A stretch of 64,000 nt of DNA from an uncultured Hyphomicrobiales bacterium (GCA_903847605.1 CAINED010000014.1:91865-155864), one strand, 5' to 3'; numbered from the stretch's first letter, positions 8,272 through 18,180 are shown. Notes: a model not told the origin generated them from the sequence alone. Translations and numbers: made by a program.

Positions 8272-10707
8272 ATGAGCAGTGAAAAGCGTGTTCCCGCAGC
8301 CCCCGGCGTGATCGAAACCTATCCCGTCCTGCCGCTGCGCGACATCGTCGTCTTCCCCCATATGATCGTTCCGCTTTTCGTCGGCCGCGAGAAATCCATT
8401 CGCGCGCTCGAAGAGGTGATGAAGAACGACCGCTTCATCCTGCTCGCCACGCAGATCAACGCGTCCGACGACGATCCGGCTGCCGACGCCATCTTCAAGA
8501 CCGGCACGCTCGCGACCGTGCTGCAGCTTTTGAAGCTGCCCGATGGCACCGTGAAGGTGCTGGTCGAAGGCGTTGCACGCGCAAAGATTTCAAAGTTCCG
8601 CCCCGGCGACGAGTTCCTCTCGGGCGACGCTGCCGTCGTTGCCGACGAAGCTGCGAACAAGGTCGAGATCGAGGCGCTTGCGCGTTCGGTGGTCTCCGAG
8701 TTTGAAAGCTATGTGAAGCTCAACAAGAAGGTGTCTTCGGAAGTCGTCGCGGCGGCAACGCAGATCGACGATCATTCCAAGCTTGCCGACACCATCGCCT
8801 CGCATCTGGCGGTGAAGATTGCCGACAAGCAGGACATTCTCGAAATGCCTGCGGTCTCGAAGCGGCTTGAGAAGTGCCTTGCTCTGATGGAAAGCGAAAT
8901 CTCGGTCCTGCAGGTCGAGAAGCGGATCCGCACGCGCGTCAAGCGCCAGATGGAGAAGACGCAGCGCGAGTATTATCTCAACGAGCAGATGAAGGCGATC
9001 CAGAAGGAGCTGGGCGACGAGGACGGCAAGGACGATCTCGCCGAACTCGAAGAGCGCATCAAGAACACCAAGCTCTCCAAGGAAGCCCGCGACAAGGCGA
9101 ATGCCGAGTTGAAGAAGCTGCGGCACATGAGCCCCATGTCCGCGGAAGCGACCGTCGTGCGCAACTATCTCGACTGGCTGCTTTCGATTCCGTGGAACAA
9201 GAAGTCCAAGATCAAGAAGGATCTGCCGGGCGCGCAAGCGCTTCTCGATTCCGATCACTTCGGTCTCGAGAAAGTGAAGGACCGCATCGTCGAATATCTC
9301 GCCGTGCAGCAGCGCGCCAACAAGCTCACCGGTCCGATCCTGTGCCTCGTCGGGCCTCCCGGCGTTGGTAAGACATCGTTGGGCAAGTCGATCGCAAAGG
9401 CGACCGGACGCGAGTTCGTGCGCATGTCGCTCGGCGGCGTGCGTGACGAAGCGGAGATCCGCGGTCACCGGCGCACCTATATCGGCTCGATGCCCGGCAA
9501 GATCATCCAGTCGATGCGCAAGGCGAAGTCGTCCAATCCGCTCTTCCTGCTCGACGAGATCGACAAGATGGGCATGGATTTCCGCGGCGATCCGTCATCC
9601 GCTTTGCTCGAGGTTCTCGACCCCGAACAGAACGGCACGTTCAACGACCATTACCTCGAGGTCGACTACGATCTCTCGAACGTGATGTTCGTGACAACGG
9701 CCAATACGCTCAACATTCCCGCGCCGCTGATGGATCGCATGGAGATCATCCGCATCGCCGGCTACACGGAAGACGAGAAGGCCGAGATCGCGCGCCGCCA
9801 CCTGATTCCCGCCGCCATCGCCAAGCATGGTCTGAAGGAATCGGAATGGTCGATCGACGACTCTGCGCTGATGATGCTCGTGCGCCGTTACACGCGTGAA
9901 GCCGGCGTTCGTAATCTCGAGCGTGAAATTTCCAACCTCGCCCGCAAGGCGGTGAAGGAGATTCTCATCTCGAAGAAGAAGAGCGTCGCCATCACGGCCG
10001 ATAACGTGCCCGATTATCTCGGCGTGCCGAAATATCGCTTCGGTGAGGCCGAGACAGAGGATCAGGTCGGCGCGGTGACGGGTCTTGCGTGGACAGAGGT
10101 AGGCGGCGAACTGCTGACGATCGAAGGCGTCATGATGCCTGGCAAGGGCCGCATGACCGTCACGGGCAACCTCAAGGATGTGATGAAGGAATCGATTTCA
10201 GCGGCGGCCTCCTATGTCCGCTCGCGCGCCGTCGATTTCGGCCTCAAGCCGCCGATGTTCGACACCAGGGACATCCACGTCCACGTGCCGGAAGGCGCGA
10301 CGCCGAAGGACGGTCCGTCTGCCGGCATCGCCATGGCCACGGCCATCGTTTCGGTCATGACAGGCATTCCCGTTCGCCGCGACATCGCGATGACAGGCGA
10401 GGTGACGCTGCGCGGACGCGTGCTGCCGATCGGCGGCCTCAAGGAAAAGCTCCTTGCGGCGCTGCGCGGCGGCTTGAAGAAAGTGCTGATCCCCGAAGAC
10501 AATGCAAAGGATCTCGCGGAAATTCCCGATAACGTGAAGAACGCCCTGGAAATCGTGCCGGTCTCGCGTATGGGCGAAGTGCTTCGCCACGCGCTGATCC
10601 GCCAGCCCGAACCGATCGAATGGGATGAGGAAAAGCACGCGGCGGAAATGGCCGCGCGTCCGCTCCCCAAGCCCGAAGAGGATGGCGCGGGGATCGTTGC
10701 TCACTGA
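8272..10707 (+). CDS. lon: ATP-dependent endopeptidase Lon
   Basis: 811 residues, standard length. The N-terminal LAN domain begins [15 protein letters not shown], and a long coiled-coil follows ([17 protein letters not shown]). The AAA+ module has Walker A GPPGVGKT (361-368) and Walker B LFLLDEID (424-431). The C-terminal protease domain carries Ser683 in DGPSAG and the GGLKEK lysine (about 726), the Ser-Lys dyad. It degrades misfolded and short-lived regulatory proteins. The frame is open to 8056, but the ATG at 8272 has an AGGA motif upstream and gives the family N-terminus. A strong terminator follows at 10732. Confidence 0.98.
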   Translation: MSSEKRVPAAPGVIETYPVLPLRDIVVFPHMIVPLFVGREKSIRALEEVMKNDRFILLATQINASDDDPAADAIFKTGTLATVLQLLKLPDGTVKVLVEGVARAKISKFRPGDEFLSGDAAVVADEAANKVEIEALARSVVSEFESYVKLNKKVSSEVVAAATQIDDHSKLADTIASHLAVKIADKQDILEMPAVSKRLEKCLALMESEISVLQVEKRIRTRVKRQMEKTQREYYLNEQMKAIQKELGDEDGKDDLAELEERIKNTKLSKEARDKANAELKKLRHMSPMSAEATVVRNYLDWLLSIPWNKKSKIKKDLPGAQALLDSDHFGLEKVKDRIVEYLAVQQRANKLTGPILCLVGPPGVGKTSLGKSIAKATGREFVRMSLGGVRDEAEIRGHRRTYIGSMPGKIIQSMRKAKSSNPLFLLDEIDKMGMDFRGDPSSALLEVLDPEQNGTFNDHYLEVDYDLSNVMFVTTANTLNIPAPLMDRMEIIRIAGYTEDEKAEIARRHLIPAAIAKHGLKESEWSIDDSALMMLVRRYTREAGVRNLEREISNLARKAVKEILISKKKSVAITADNVPDYLGVPKYRFGEAETEDQVGAVTGLAWTEVGGELLTIEGVMMPGKGRMTVTGNLKDVMKESISAAASYVRSRAVDFGLKPPMFDTRDIHVHVPEGATPKDGPSAGIAMATAIVSVMTGIPVRRDIAMTGEVTLRGRVLPIGGLKEKLLAALRGGLKKVLIPEDNAKDLAEIPDNVKNALEIVPVSRMGEVLRHALIRQPEPIEWDEEKHAAEMAARPLPKPEEDGAGIVAH

Positions 10708-10731
10708 CATCGTTTGACAACAGATGCGAAA

Positions 10732-10762
10732 CGCCCGGCCGAGTGCCGGGCGATTTGTTTTT
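10732..10762 (+). terminator. Rho-independent terminator after lon
   Basis: 8-bp perfect stem CGCCCGGC-CGAGT-GCCGGGCG followed by ATTTGTTTTT, 25 bp past the lon stop. Confidence 0.92.
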
Positions 10763-10853
10763 GAAGTGGCAAATTGTTCAATTGAAAGCGCGACTGATTT
10801 CGCCAATGCTCGAGGCAGTCAGACGTTTCGGAATGTGGAAGGAGCGATTTTCA

Positions 10854-11921
10854 ATGCAGGTATTCAATAGGAGAGTAATCGCTTTCACAGTTGCCGCGCT
10901 TGCCTTTTCAGTCACTGCATCGAAGGCAGAGACGCCTTTAGGCGGTCTCGCGGTTTCCGTAACGGGTGATGGCAAGAAACTGGTTGCCGCAGGCGATACG
11001 CGCACGCTGCTTGTACTCGATCCGGAAAAGCTGAATGTGCTGCAGCGCATCTTCATCGGCACAACAGTGACAAGGCTTGCCTTCGACAGGAGCGGCGCGA
11101 CGCTGATGGTCGGCGACACCGATGGAACGGCATTTCTGTATGACGCCCAGACATGGAAGCCGCGGGCGACATTGGCCAAGCGTCACGCGGCCGTGATTTC
11201 ACGCGAAGCCAATCTGCTTGCCGGCGTCGAGGGGGAACATACGGCTGGCGCGATCTTCCTGAACGATCTCGCAAGCGGCGTAGAAAGAGCGAAGATCCTC
11301 GTTGCAAAAGAAGAAAGAGTCGCGGCGCTGGGTTTCGACCCCCAGGGTAAGCGCCTCGCGGTTCTCTTCGGTCCCATCGAAAGCAAGGACGAGCAGAGGA
11401 TCCAGTCCGGGCAGATACCCAAGGAGTTGAAAGGTATAGAGCGCGATGAATTTCAGCAGAAGAACGATGGGCAGGTTTCGATTCTGCGCGTCTTCAATGC
11501 AGCGACTGGCGCGGTGATGTCGGAGCAGAAACTGTTCTTTTCGATGAATGCGACGCAATCGCATGTCGCCTTCGACGGCGATGCAGTCGTCGTGAACAAT
11601 TACAGCAATCTCGGCGCACGCATCGAACCGGGCGGCGCGGTCAAACTCTTCAAGAATGCCAACGGCTTCAACTATGGCGCTGGCGCTTCGCCGCAGCAGA
11701 CCGCGATCTATGGCGGCGGCCTGCGCAATTTCAGCATCGTCGATCCGAAATCCCTGCAAGGGCCAACCGGCCAGATCGACCGGCTGCCCGGCTGGCCGGA
11801 ATATTTCAAGGGCTTTTCCGCAACCGACAATGGCGGAGCCATCTATGCGGGAACGACAGCCTATCGCGTCATCCGCATTTCGCCTGACGGCAAGGTCTTG
11901 GCGGCGGCGCCGGTGATGTGA
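10854..11921 (+). CDS. Periplasmic WD40/YVTN-like beta-propeller protein
   Basis: 355 residues with a clear Sec signal peptide (basic MQVFNRR, hydrophobic core, cleavage near ASKA-ET). The mature chain shows repeated blade-like units: VSVTGDGKKLVAAGD, LAFDRSGATLMVGDTDG, ALGFDPQGKRLAVLFG. These are the usual DGxxL.....D pattern of WD40/PQQ-like propellers. No catalytic residues stand out, so a binding or scaffold role is likely. GGAAGGAG precedes the ATG at 10854; the frame extends upstream to 10743 through the lon terminator, which makes a longer start unlikely. In related genomes hupB often occupies this position after lon. Confidence 0.65.
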   Translation: MQVFNRRVIAFTVAALAFSVTASKAETPLGGLAVSVTGDGKKLVAAGDTRTLLVLDPEKLNVLQRIFIGTTVTRLAFDRSGATLMVGDTDGTAFLYDAQTWKPRATLAKRHAAVISREANLLAGVEGEHTAGAIFLNDLASGVERAKILVAKEERVAALGFDPQGKRLAVLFGPIESKDEQRIQSGQIPKELKGIERDEFQQKNDGQVSILRVFNAATGAVMSEQKLFFSMNATQSHVAFDGDAVVVNNYSNLGARIEPGGAVKLFKNANGFNYGAGASPQQTAIYGGGLRNFSIVDPKSLQGPTGQIDRLPGWPEYFKGFSATDNGGAIYAGTTAYRVIRISPDGKVLAAAPVM

Positions 11922-12051
11922 AGTCAAACGGGGCCGTTCTCGTTCAGCGCCCCGCGAAAGGTCCTGCTTGCAACGAGCGGGGGCAGAGTTTATCACCCCC
12001 GCACCGAACAGGGTCGCTTGAGGTGGCCCCGGATTCCGGACTGAAACGGAC

Positions 12052-12127
12052 GGGCGGTTAGCTCAGTTGGTAGAGCATCTCGTTTACACCGAGAGGGTCG
12101 GCGGTTCGAGCCCGTCACTGCCCACCA
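12052..12127 (+). tRNA. tRNA-Val (anticodon UAC)
   Basis: A 76-nt tRNA with acceptor arms GGGCGGT/ACTGCCC, D-arm GCTCAGTTGGTAGAGC, anticodon stem TCTCG/CGAGA with loop TTTACAC (anticodon UAC), T-arm GGTTCGAGCC and encoded CCA. It marks the left border of the 30-kb accessory stretch that ends at tRNA-Asp. Confidence 0.97.
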
Positions 12128-12169
12128 TTTCAAGGCAATAGCGCGGGCCTCCGCGTCGAGGCTTCGGTT

Positions 12170-13012
12170 TCAGTAATCGTTGTGCTTTTTGCCGAATTCC
12201 GGAAAATCCTGCGACAGCCACGCCACGATCAGCGAATCGCGCACGATGGATGCGCCCTCGATCAGCTCGCGCCCGTGCCAGCTTTTGCGTTGCGGCGTGT
12301 CGTTGACGACGAAGGTCGCGACGCTGTTGGGCAGGAAGGGGAAACGGCTGACTTCCTTGAACCGCCCGCCCACAATGCGCGACAGAAGGGGTCTTTCGAC
12401 GTAGACGGACGTGCCGAGATCGTCGGGATCGCCGGGCTTGGCAAGATAGAACATCATGGTCACGACGCGTGGCGGCCCGTCGGGATGGGGGCGCAGGCGG
12501 TAGTCCTCGAAATCGCGCACCAGCATCGCCGTCGGCCAGGCGATCTGGTCGAGCACCTGGTCGGGCCGGCATTTCAGCCGCAGTGCGATGTCTTCTTTCA
12601 TCGTGGCATAGACGGCCTGCTGAAGCTCCGCCGACATCATCGCATCGGTCACATCGCTCCAGAAGGCGCGGTCTTCCTGGAGCGGAATACGGTCGAGTTC
12701 GCCGTCCGAGAGCACAAGCCGGTCGCGCGTGGACTGCCCGGCTGCATTCTTCCAGCGCTTGATATTCAGCGGCAGATAGCTGTCGCGCTTGGGAAGCCGC
12801 TCGCGCATCTCGGCGTAGATGTCGGCAGGGAAAGCCTCGGTCTGGAAGAAGTTCTGGTAGGGCTCGTTTTCGATCGGCGCGGCAGCGACCCGCGCGACGA
12901 GATGATCGACGATGCGTTGGGCGCGCGCGGAGAGGACGCGCGTCTCGGGGCGCGCCGCGCGGGTGTGCGAGGTCGCTTCGGATGGGGCAGCGGCCACCGG
13001 CATGTTGGGCAC
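12170..13012 (-). CDS. 2OG-Fe(II) oxygenase family protein
   Basis: 280 residues. The facial triad of the 2-oxoglutarate/Fe(II) dioxygenase fold is visible: His176 and Asp178 in RPHPDGPPR, His246 in SWHGREL, and a candidate 2-oxoglutarate-anchoring Arg258 in IVRDSL. The MMFYLAKPG strand and the double-stranded beta-helix spacing fit the prolyl-hydroxylase-like branch. Substrate unknown; such enzymes hydroxylate amino acids, small molecules or sugars. It is the last gene of a minus-strand run with FkbM, GST and P450 genes, so a tailoring role on the same small molecule is plausible. That role is inference. Confidence 0.75.
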   Translation of the reverse strand: MPNMPVAAAPSEATSHTRAARPETRVLSARAQRIVDHLVARVAAAPIENEPYQNFFQTEAFPADIYAEMRERLPKRDSYLPLNIKRWKNAAGQSTRDRLVLSDGELDRIPLQEDRAFWSDVTDAMMSAELQQAVYATMKEDIALRLKCRPDQVLDQIAWPTAMLVRDFEDYRLRPHPDGPPRVVTMMFYLAKPGDPDDLGTSVYVERPLLSRIVGGRFKEVSRFPFLPNSVATFVVNDTPQRKSWHGRELIEGASIVRDSLIVAWLSQDFPEFGKKHNDY

Positions 13013-13085
13013 TCCGAATTTCAGGCACTAGAAAAATACCGGCTCAACGCCTTCGCGTCCATGCGGCGCGTCGCAGCGCGGAGCT

Positions 13086-13922
13086 TCAGGCCGGTTCGAA
13101 GATGGTGTTGAAGGCGAGGTCCATCAATGTGGCGCCGGCCTCATATTGCCGGAGGTACTTTCCGACGAAATGCTTCTCCTTCAGCGCATAGCCGCAGCTT
13201 TGCATGAAGGCGACCTGCTCGTCGTACTCGCCCTTCTGGATTTCGATCAGCATGGAACGCGGGCGGTTGCCTGACCGCAACAGCTTTTCCATGCCGCGCG
13301 TGATCGGGATTTCGATCCCGTCCGTGTCGATCTTGATCAGGCTTGGCGGGCGGATCACGCCCTGGCTCACCATGCTGTCGACGGTGAGGCCATATTTCAA
13401 TTCGACGCCGATGGAGCGCGTGGAGGAAAGGGCCGGATTTCCCTCAATCGCAAGCTGGCTTCCGGACGCGCCCTGCCGCCAGCGCTTGTAATGGAAGGGG
13501 AAAAACCCGTCCGATCCCGACGCGGCGACGGACAGCACGCTGGCGCGCGCGCCAAAATCGTTCAGCGACATGTTGCGGATGAGTTCGGCGGCCGTCGGCA
13601 GATGCGGCTCGCAGGAATAGACGTGGCCCTCATCGCCGATATGCGCTGCCGCGAACATCGAGAAAATCCCGATATTGGCGCCTATATCGAGAAACACATC
13701 GTCTGGCCGCAGCGTCTTGCGCAGCCATTCTATCGTCTTCGGCTCCTTGCCGAGAAAGGTGCGCGCGCGCTGGTAGGATTCGAAGGAATCGCAGCGAAAG
13801 CGGTAGATCTTGCCATCCACGGGATCGCGCACGCGCGCGCCGAACCCCATCGCGCCGCGCAGATCGTACCAGTGCCGTACGGGCAGCCAGCGCAGCTTGG
13901 GAATTTTGTACAGAAGTTCCAA
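13086..13922 (-). CDS. FkbM family methyltransferase
   Basis: 278 residues. A SAM-binding Rossmann segment is seen in VFLDIGANIGIFSMFAA (about residues 77-93), with an acidic residue ending the next strand (YSCEPHL). The FkbM C-terminal signature SLIKIDTDGIEIPITRGM is present near residue 195. These enzymes O-methylate hydroxyls of polyketides, sugars or other small molecules. The gene follows the GST-like gene by 12 bp and precedes the 2OG oxygenase by 73 bp. A second, only distantly similar FkbM gene lies at 39725-40648. Confidence 0.85.
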   Translation of the reverse strand: MELLYKIPKLRWLPVRHWYDLRGAMGFGARVRDPVDGKIYRFRCDSFESYQRARTFLGKEPKTIEWLRKTLRPDDVFLDIGANIGIFSMFAAAHIGDEGHVYSCEPHLPTAAELIRNMSLNDFGARASVLSVAASGSDGFFPFHYKRWRQGASGSQLAIEGNPALSSTRSIGVELKYGLTVDSMVSQGVIRPPSLIKIDTDGIEIPITRGMEKLLRSGNRPRSMLIEIQKGEYDEQVAFMQSCGYALKEKHFVGKYLRQYEAGATLMDLAFNTIFEPA

Positions 13923-13934
13923 AAGGCCACCTGT

Positions 13935-14582
13935 TCAGCGTGCGGGCCTTGGCGTCTTGACGTCGACTGCAAAGCCGCGCTGGACGCCCGGCCGCGCCAT
14001 CATTGTCTCGTACCATCTTTTCACGCTCGGGAAAGTCGAGAGATCGACCATGTGGCGCTCGTGCCGCCAGGCCCAGCCAAGAATGGCGAAGTCGGCAATC
14101 GTCACATCGCCGCCGGCGAAATAGGGGGCCTGGGCGAGACGCTTTTCCATCACGCTGTAGAGCCGCAACGTCTCCTTGTGATAGCGTTCGAGCCCGTATT
14201 TCTTGTCGGCCTCGTTCGTCAGCGCCACGAAGTGATGCACCTGTCCGGGCATCGGGCCGAAGCCGCCCATCTGGAACATGAGCCATTCGAGACAGGCGAT
14301 GTGGGCTGCGCCTTTGGCGGGGTAGAACTTGCCGGTCTTCTCGCCGAGATAGATCAGGATGGCGCCGGATTCGAAAACGCTGATCGGCTTGCCCTCGGGC
14401 CCATCGGGATCGACGATGGCCGGAATGCGATTGTTCGGGCTGATGTCCAGAAAGGCCGGCTCGAACTGTTTGCCCTTGGAAATATCGATCGGATGGATCG
14501 AATAGGGCAGCCCCATTTCTTCCAGAGCGATGGAAATCTTGCGTCCGTTCGGCGTGTCCCAGGCATGCAGTTCGATGGGCAT
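13935..14582 (-). CDS. Glutathione S-transferase family protein (YfcG/YghU-like)
   Basis: 215 residues. The N-terminal thioredoxin-like domain begins with WDTPNGRKISIALEEMGLPY, the hallmark of the nu-class disulfide-bond oxidoreductases YfcG and YghU. Thr10 and Asn12 sit where the glutathione-contacting residues lie. The NNRIPAIVDPDG and ESGAILIYL motifs complete the glutathione site. The helical C-terminal domain contains the N-capping box TIADFAILGW. It may reduce disulfides or conjugate glutathione. It lies 11 bp after the P450 stop and 12 bp before the FkbM start, so the three are very probably cotranscribed. Confidence 0.88.
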   Translation of the reverse strand: MPIELHAWDTPNGRKISIALEEMGLPYSIHPIDISKGKQFEPAFLDISPNNRIPAIVDPDGPEGKPISVFESGAILIYLGEKTGKFYPAKGAAHIACLEWLMFQMGGFGPMPGQVHHFVALTNEADKKYGLERYHKETLRLYSVMEKRLAQAPYFAGGDVTIADFAILGWAWRHERHMVDLSTFPSVKRWYETMMARPGVQRGFAVDVKTPRPAR

Positions 14583-14593
14583 GATGAGCGTTC

Positions 14594-15766
14594 CTATTGC
14601 ACTTCAAAAGGTAGTTTGACCGGCGAGCGAAAGTTCGACGACGAAACCCAGTCGAGCGTCGGCGTCGTGCGGCGAAACTCGGGAATGCGCCGCAGGAAGA
14701 TGTTCATCGCCTCCTCGACGACGATCTTCGCAAGCGGCGCGCCGAGGCAGAAGTGCTTGCCGGAGCCGAAGCCGAGATGGCCCAGCGGTTTGCGGTCGAT
14801 GTCGTAGACATCGGGATTTTCAAACTTGCGTCCGTCGCGATTGGCCGAACCATAGGCGAGAATGACGCGCTGGCCCGGCGACATCGTCTGGCCGTGCATT
14901 TCGCATTCCCTGGCGACCGTGCGTTTGAAGCGTTGCGCGGAGGTATTGTAGCGCAGCGACTCCTCGATCGCCCAGGGCATCAACCTGGGATCGGCGATGA
15001 CGCGTGCGCGCGCTTGCGGATGATCGTGCATGTTCATGGCGAAGGTCGTCATGAAGCTCGAAAGCGATTCAATGCCGGCCATCACGAATGTCGCCGTCGT
15101 CAGCATCACATCGCGGTCGCTGAGCCTGTCGCCGTCGATCTCCGCTTCGGCGAGCCGCGTGACGAGATCGTCCTGCGGATGGCGGCGGCGCTCGTCGACC
15201 TCGTTCTGGATGAAATCGGCAATCCATTTGAACGCCGCGTCGAGTTCCGGGTTACGCCCGCGCGCCTTGCGATCCGTCGAGATGGCGAGCACGACCTTGT
15301 TGCGTATGTCGGCTGGCTCCAGTTCGGGCAGGCCCAGCATGCGCATGAGCACTTTAACAGTAATCGTGCTCGAAAAATCGCCGATGAAATCGAAGTGGCG
15401 CTTGTTCTTCAGGATGTCGTCGATGGCTTCGTTCGCAATGGCGCGAACGGGCTCGATGACGTGATCGAGATTCTTTTTCAGAAACGCCGAATTGGCGAGC
15501 GCGCGTAGCCTGTCGTGGCGCGGCGGATCGGTCGTGCCGAGCGTCGCATTGGTGCGGCCGGGAATCTCGTCGATGAGATTGCCGCTGGTGGAGGAAAATG
15601 TTTCCCAGTCCTGCGCCGCCCGCACCACGTCGTCGTAGCGCGAGAGAATCCAGTATTTGTCCTCGCCGTTCCAATAGGCCGGGTGATTTTCCCGCAGCCA
15701 TTCGTACATGGGGAAGGGATCTGAATCGATCTCAGGCGAATAGAGATCGAAGGGCTTCTGTTGCAT
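14594..15766 (-). CDS. Cytochrome P450
   Basis: 390 residues, normal for a soluble bacterial P450. The haem-thiolate loop LGFGSGKHFCLG places the ligand at Cys340. The I-helix oxygen-activation site AGIES is at 230-234, with Glu and Ser instead of the commoner Asp/Glu-Thr. The ExxR motif is Glu269-Arg272. It is closest in style to CYP families acting on steroids, terpenoids and aromatics, but the substrate cannot be told. No ferredoxin or ferredoxin reductase gene is adjacent. First member of the tight block P450-GST-FkbM. Confidence 0.93.
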   Translation of the reverse strand: MQQKPFDLYSPEIDSDPFPMYEWLRENHPAYWNGEDKYWILSRYDDVVRAAQDWETFSSTSGNLIDEIPGRTNATLGTTDPPRHDRLRALANSAFLKKNLDHVIEPVRAIANEAIDDILKNKRHFDFIGDFSSTITVKVLMRMLGLPELEPADIRNKVVLAISTDRKARGRNPELDAAFKWIADFIQNEVDERRRHPQDDLVTRLAEAEIDGDRLSDRDVMLTTATFVMAGIESLSSFMTTFAMNMHDHPQARARVIADPRLMPWAIEESLRYNTSAQRFKRTVARECEMHGQTMSPGQRVILAYGSANRDGRKFENPDVYDIDRKPLGHLGFGSGKHFCLGAPLAKIVVEEAMNIFLRRIPEFRRTTPTLDWVSSSNFRSPVKLPFEVQ

Positions 15767-15846
15767 CGCTGCCTCCGGCGGAACGGCTCTTCTGTGCCGC
15801 TAAATCAGGCGAAGGGCAAGTTTGGGAAGGGCTAGCATGGCCAATG

Positions 15847-16968
15847 TCAGCCCCAGACCTCCTGCGCAACCTCGACGCACAGACGGATTTTCGCTTTCTC
15901 GTCATCGACAGTAAGACGGTTGCCGCCGATGGTGGATGCAAAGCCGCATTGCGGGGAGATGGCGAGCCGGTCCAGCGGCACGAATTTCGAGGCTTCCTCG
16001 ATGCGCTTCTTGAGCAAGTCCTTGCTTTCGAGTTGCGGCTTTTTCGACGTCACGAGGCCAAGCACGGCGATCTTGTTGGCGGAGAGATGCCGCAGCGGTT
16101 CGAAGCCGCCGGCGCGATCCGTATCGAATTCGAGGAAGAACACGTCGATGTCGAGGCCGCCGAAGGCGACTTCCGCGACGAATTCGTAACCGCCCGCCGC
16201 CGCCCATGCGCTCTCGTGATTGCCGCGGCACATGTGCATGGCGAGGATCAGGTCGGATGGCCTGTCCTTCGTCACCGCATTCAGGAGATCGCGGTACTTG
16301 TATTGCAGTTTGACCGGATCTTCGCCGATGGATCGCACATGCTCGTGCATGTTGGGATCGCAGAGGAAGGGATAGTTCGTCTCGTCGATCTGGATGTAGC
16401 GGCAGCCCGCATCGTAAAGCGCCTTGATCTCCTCGCGATAGACCTGCGCGAGATCGTGAAAATATTCGGAGATATCGGGATAGGCCTGCTTGTCGACGCC
16501 TGCATCGCCGGAGCGGAAATGCACGAGGGTCGGCGAGGGAATCGCCTGTTTCGCCATGACGCCATACTTGTTCGCGATGGGGTTGAGATCGGCGAAATCG
16601 CGGCCCGCGAGCGGTTTCGTGCGCCGCAGTTTGCTTTTGGTGACGACACGCGGCGGCGCAAATTCGATGCTGCCCTGTTCGGTCTGAAATTTCGTCGGCA
16701 ATCCCCCGGCAAAGCCGACGCCGTCGATTTGCTCGATGAAGTCCATGAACCAGTGGCGGCGATGAAATTCGCCATCGGTTGCGACCTTCAACCCGCATTC
16801 CCTCTGCAGGGCGACCGCCTGCTCGATGCAGCCCGTTTCGATCTTCCAGAGATCTTCGCGCGTTATCGCGCCGGCGGCATGTTGCGCGCGCGCCTGATGG
16901 ATTGCGTCGGGGCGCAGAAGCGATCCCACGACATCGGCGCGCAGCGGCAGATATTTCGGTCCTGTCAT
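15847..16968 (-). CDS. Cobalamin-independent methionine synthase (MetE) C-terminal-domain protein
   Basis: 373 residues, the size of YxjG/YxjH-type single-domain MetE relatives rather than full MetE (about 750). Zinc-ligand positions are recognisable: His245 and Cys247 in MHMCRGN, Glu280 in FFLEFD and Cys341 in SPQCGFAST. The IQIDET motif (about 192-197) is typical. Such proteins transfer methyl groups to thiols such as homocysteine, or belong to the related coenzyme-M type enzymes. With no methionine-biosynthesis neighbours, the acceptor is unknown. It sits between a binding-protein gene (82 bp upstream) and the P450 (80 bp downstream) on the same strand. Confidence 0.85.
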   Translation of the reverse strand: MTGPKYLPLRADVVGSLLRPDAIHQARAQHAAGAITREDLWKIETGCIEQAVALQRECGLKVATDGEFHRRHWFMDFIEQIDGVGFAGGLPTKFQTEQGSIEFAPPRVVTKSKLRRTKPLAGRDFADLNPIANKYGVMAKQAIPSPTLVHFRSGDAGVDKQAYPDISEYFHDLAQVYREEIKALYDAGCRYIQIDETNYPFLCDPNMHEHVRSIGEDPVKLQYKYRDLLNAVTKDRPSDLILAMHMCRGNHESAWAAAGGYEFVAEVAFGGLDIDVFFLEFDTDRAGGFEPLRHLSANKIAVLGLVTSKKPQLESKDLLKKRIEEASKFVPLDRLAISPQCGFASTIGGNRLTVDDEKAKIRLCVEVAQEVWG

Positions 16969-17050
16969 CTGTCTATTCCGTATTCCGTACCAACGTTTTC
17001 CGTTTGCGTGTTCTTGTCGGAATAGTCATCCAACCTTTCCGGAACAAGCC

Positions 17051-18067
17051 CTACTTGTAGATTTCGCCAGACAGTTTCAGATACTGTACCTGCGTCTCGA
17101 CATGGATCGTACCCATGAGTTTCGCGCCTGCCATGACGCGATTTTCCGCGGGAATTTTTTCGGCGACACCCTTGATGACGGGAATAAGACCCATCGAGCC
17201 GACGACCATCTGGAATTCTTCGCTGAGATAGAAATTCATGAAGAGCTTTGCGGCATTGGGACGCGTCGTGTTCTTAAGCATGCCGACATCGAGCCGCACA
17301 TAGGCGACGCCTTCCTTCGGCACGATCACGCGCACAGGCAGCCCCTTCAATCCCTGGACGTTGACGGAGATTTGCGGAATCCAGATCGGATATTCGCCGC
17401 GTGCGACGCGGCGCTCGCTGTTGCCGACATCGCGCGTGAAAACGGGGCCTTGCGTCGCCATCTGCCTGTGCCAGGCTTCGCCCAGCGTCGGCTCGTTCAT
17501 GACAGCCGAAAACAACGCAAAGCCGCCGCCGAGCGCACGCATGTCGTCGGAGAGAATCTTGCCCTTCCACTTGGGATCGAGCAGATCGCGCCAGCTCTTC
17601 GGTTCGTCTTCCGGTTTGACGAGACTGGAATTGACCATGATCCCGTATGCGGTGATGAGGCTGCCGATCTCGTGCGGCTCTGCCGGCTGGCCGTCGATCA
17701 TGTTCTTCATATTGGGAACGCCGCCGTGTTCCTGCACGTTGCCGGCGCGGAAGAGGCGTGTGATCGAGGCCTGCCCGTGCTGGATGACGTCGCCGTTGAA
17801 GCGGCCAGCCGATTGTTCGGTGCGGATGCGCTCTTCCAGCTCGCTGGCCCTGACATTCAGCACTTCGACTGTGATTCCGTATTTTTTCTCAAATGCGGTT
17901 TTGACCGCCGCATGCAACTGCGGGCTCACGTAGGAGGTGTAGAAAGCGACCTTGCCTTCCTTTTTCGCGGCCTCGACGAGGTCCGCAGGCGCTTCCTGTG
18001 CAAGAACCGGTGAAAACGCGAGGGCTGAAACAGCCAGCGCGAGCGCGATTGCGGATTTTCCGGACAT
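17051..18067 (-). CDS. ABC transporter substrate-binding protein (Fe3+/thiamine/putrescine type), orphan
   Basis: 338 residues with a Sec signal peptide cleaved near VLAQ-EA. The mature part begins DLVEAAKKEGKVAFYTSY, typical of the SBP_bac iron(III)/spermidine/thiamine class. Further family features are GDVIQHGQASI, LDPKWKGKILSDD and a C-terminal AKLFMNFYLSEEFQ. The ATG at 18065-18067 is preceded by GAGGGAGGG. It would bind a ligand in the periplasm, but no permease or ATPase gene is next to it. Nearby catabolic genes suggest an organic-acid or aromatic ligand. This is inference only. Confidence 0.85.
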   Translation of the reverse strand: MSGKSAIALALAVSALAFSPVLAQEAPADLVEAAKKEGKVAFYTSYVSPQLHAAVKTAFEKKYGITVEVLNVRASELEERIRTEQSAGRFNGDVIQHGQASITRLFRAGNVQEHGGVPNMKNMIDGQPAEPHEIGSLITAYGIMVNSSLVKPEDEPKSWRDLLDPKWKGKILSDDMRALGGGFALFSAVMNEPTLGEAWHRQMATQGPVFTRDVGNSERRVARGEYPIWIPQISVNVQGLKGLPVRVIVPKEGVAYVRLDVGMLKNTTRPNAAKLFMNFYLSEEFQMVVGSMGLIPVIKGVAEKIPAENRVMAGAKLMGTIHVETQVQYLKLSGEIYK

Positions 18068-18155
18068 CAAACCCTCCCTCTTTGGCCTTCGGCCCGTTGG
18101 GAGCGATGTTAGCGGCAAAATGAAGGATAGCAATGGCTTGTGCGGCGCGCTTTCT

Positions 18156-18180
18156 AAAGGCGCGGGCGGGCCGCGCCTTT
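18156..18180 (-). terminator. Hairpin between the Rieske oxygenase and the binding-protein gene
   Basis: Perfect 10-bp stem AAAGGCGCGG/CCGCGCCTTT with a 5-nt loop, 24 bp past the stop of the minus-strand oxygenase gene. T-rich bases lie on both flanks, so it can work in either direction. Confidence 0.75.

Noticed and set aside
11979..12004. Hairpin GCGGGGG/CCCCCGC before tRNA-Val as terminator
   Set aside because: Stem of 7 bp with a 12-nt loop and no T-run; too weak to call.
16969..17050. SAM- or cobalamin-type riboswitch upstream of the MetE-like gene
   Set aside because: The 82-nt leader shows no conserved box or pseudoknot pattern of these classes and is too short for a cobalamin switch.
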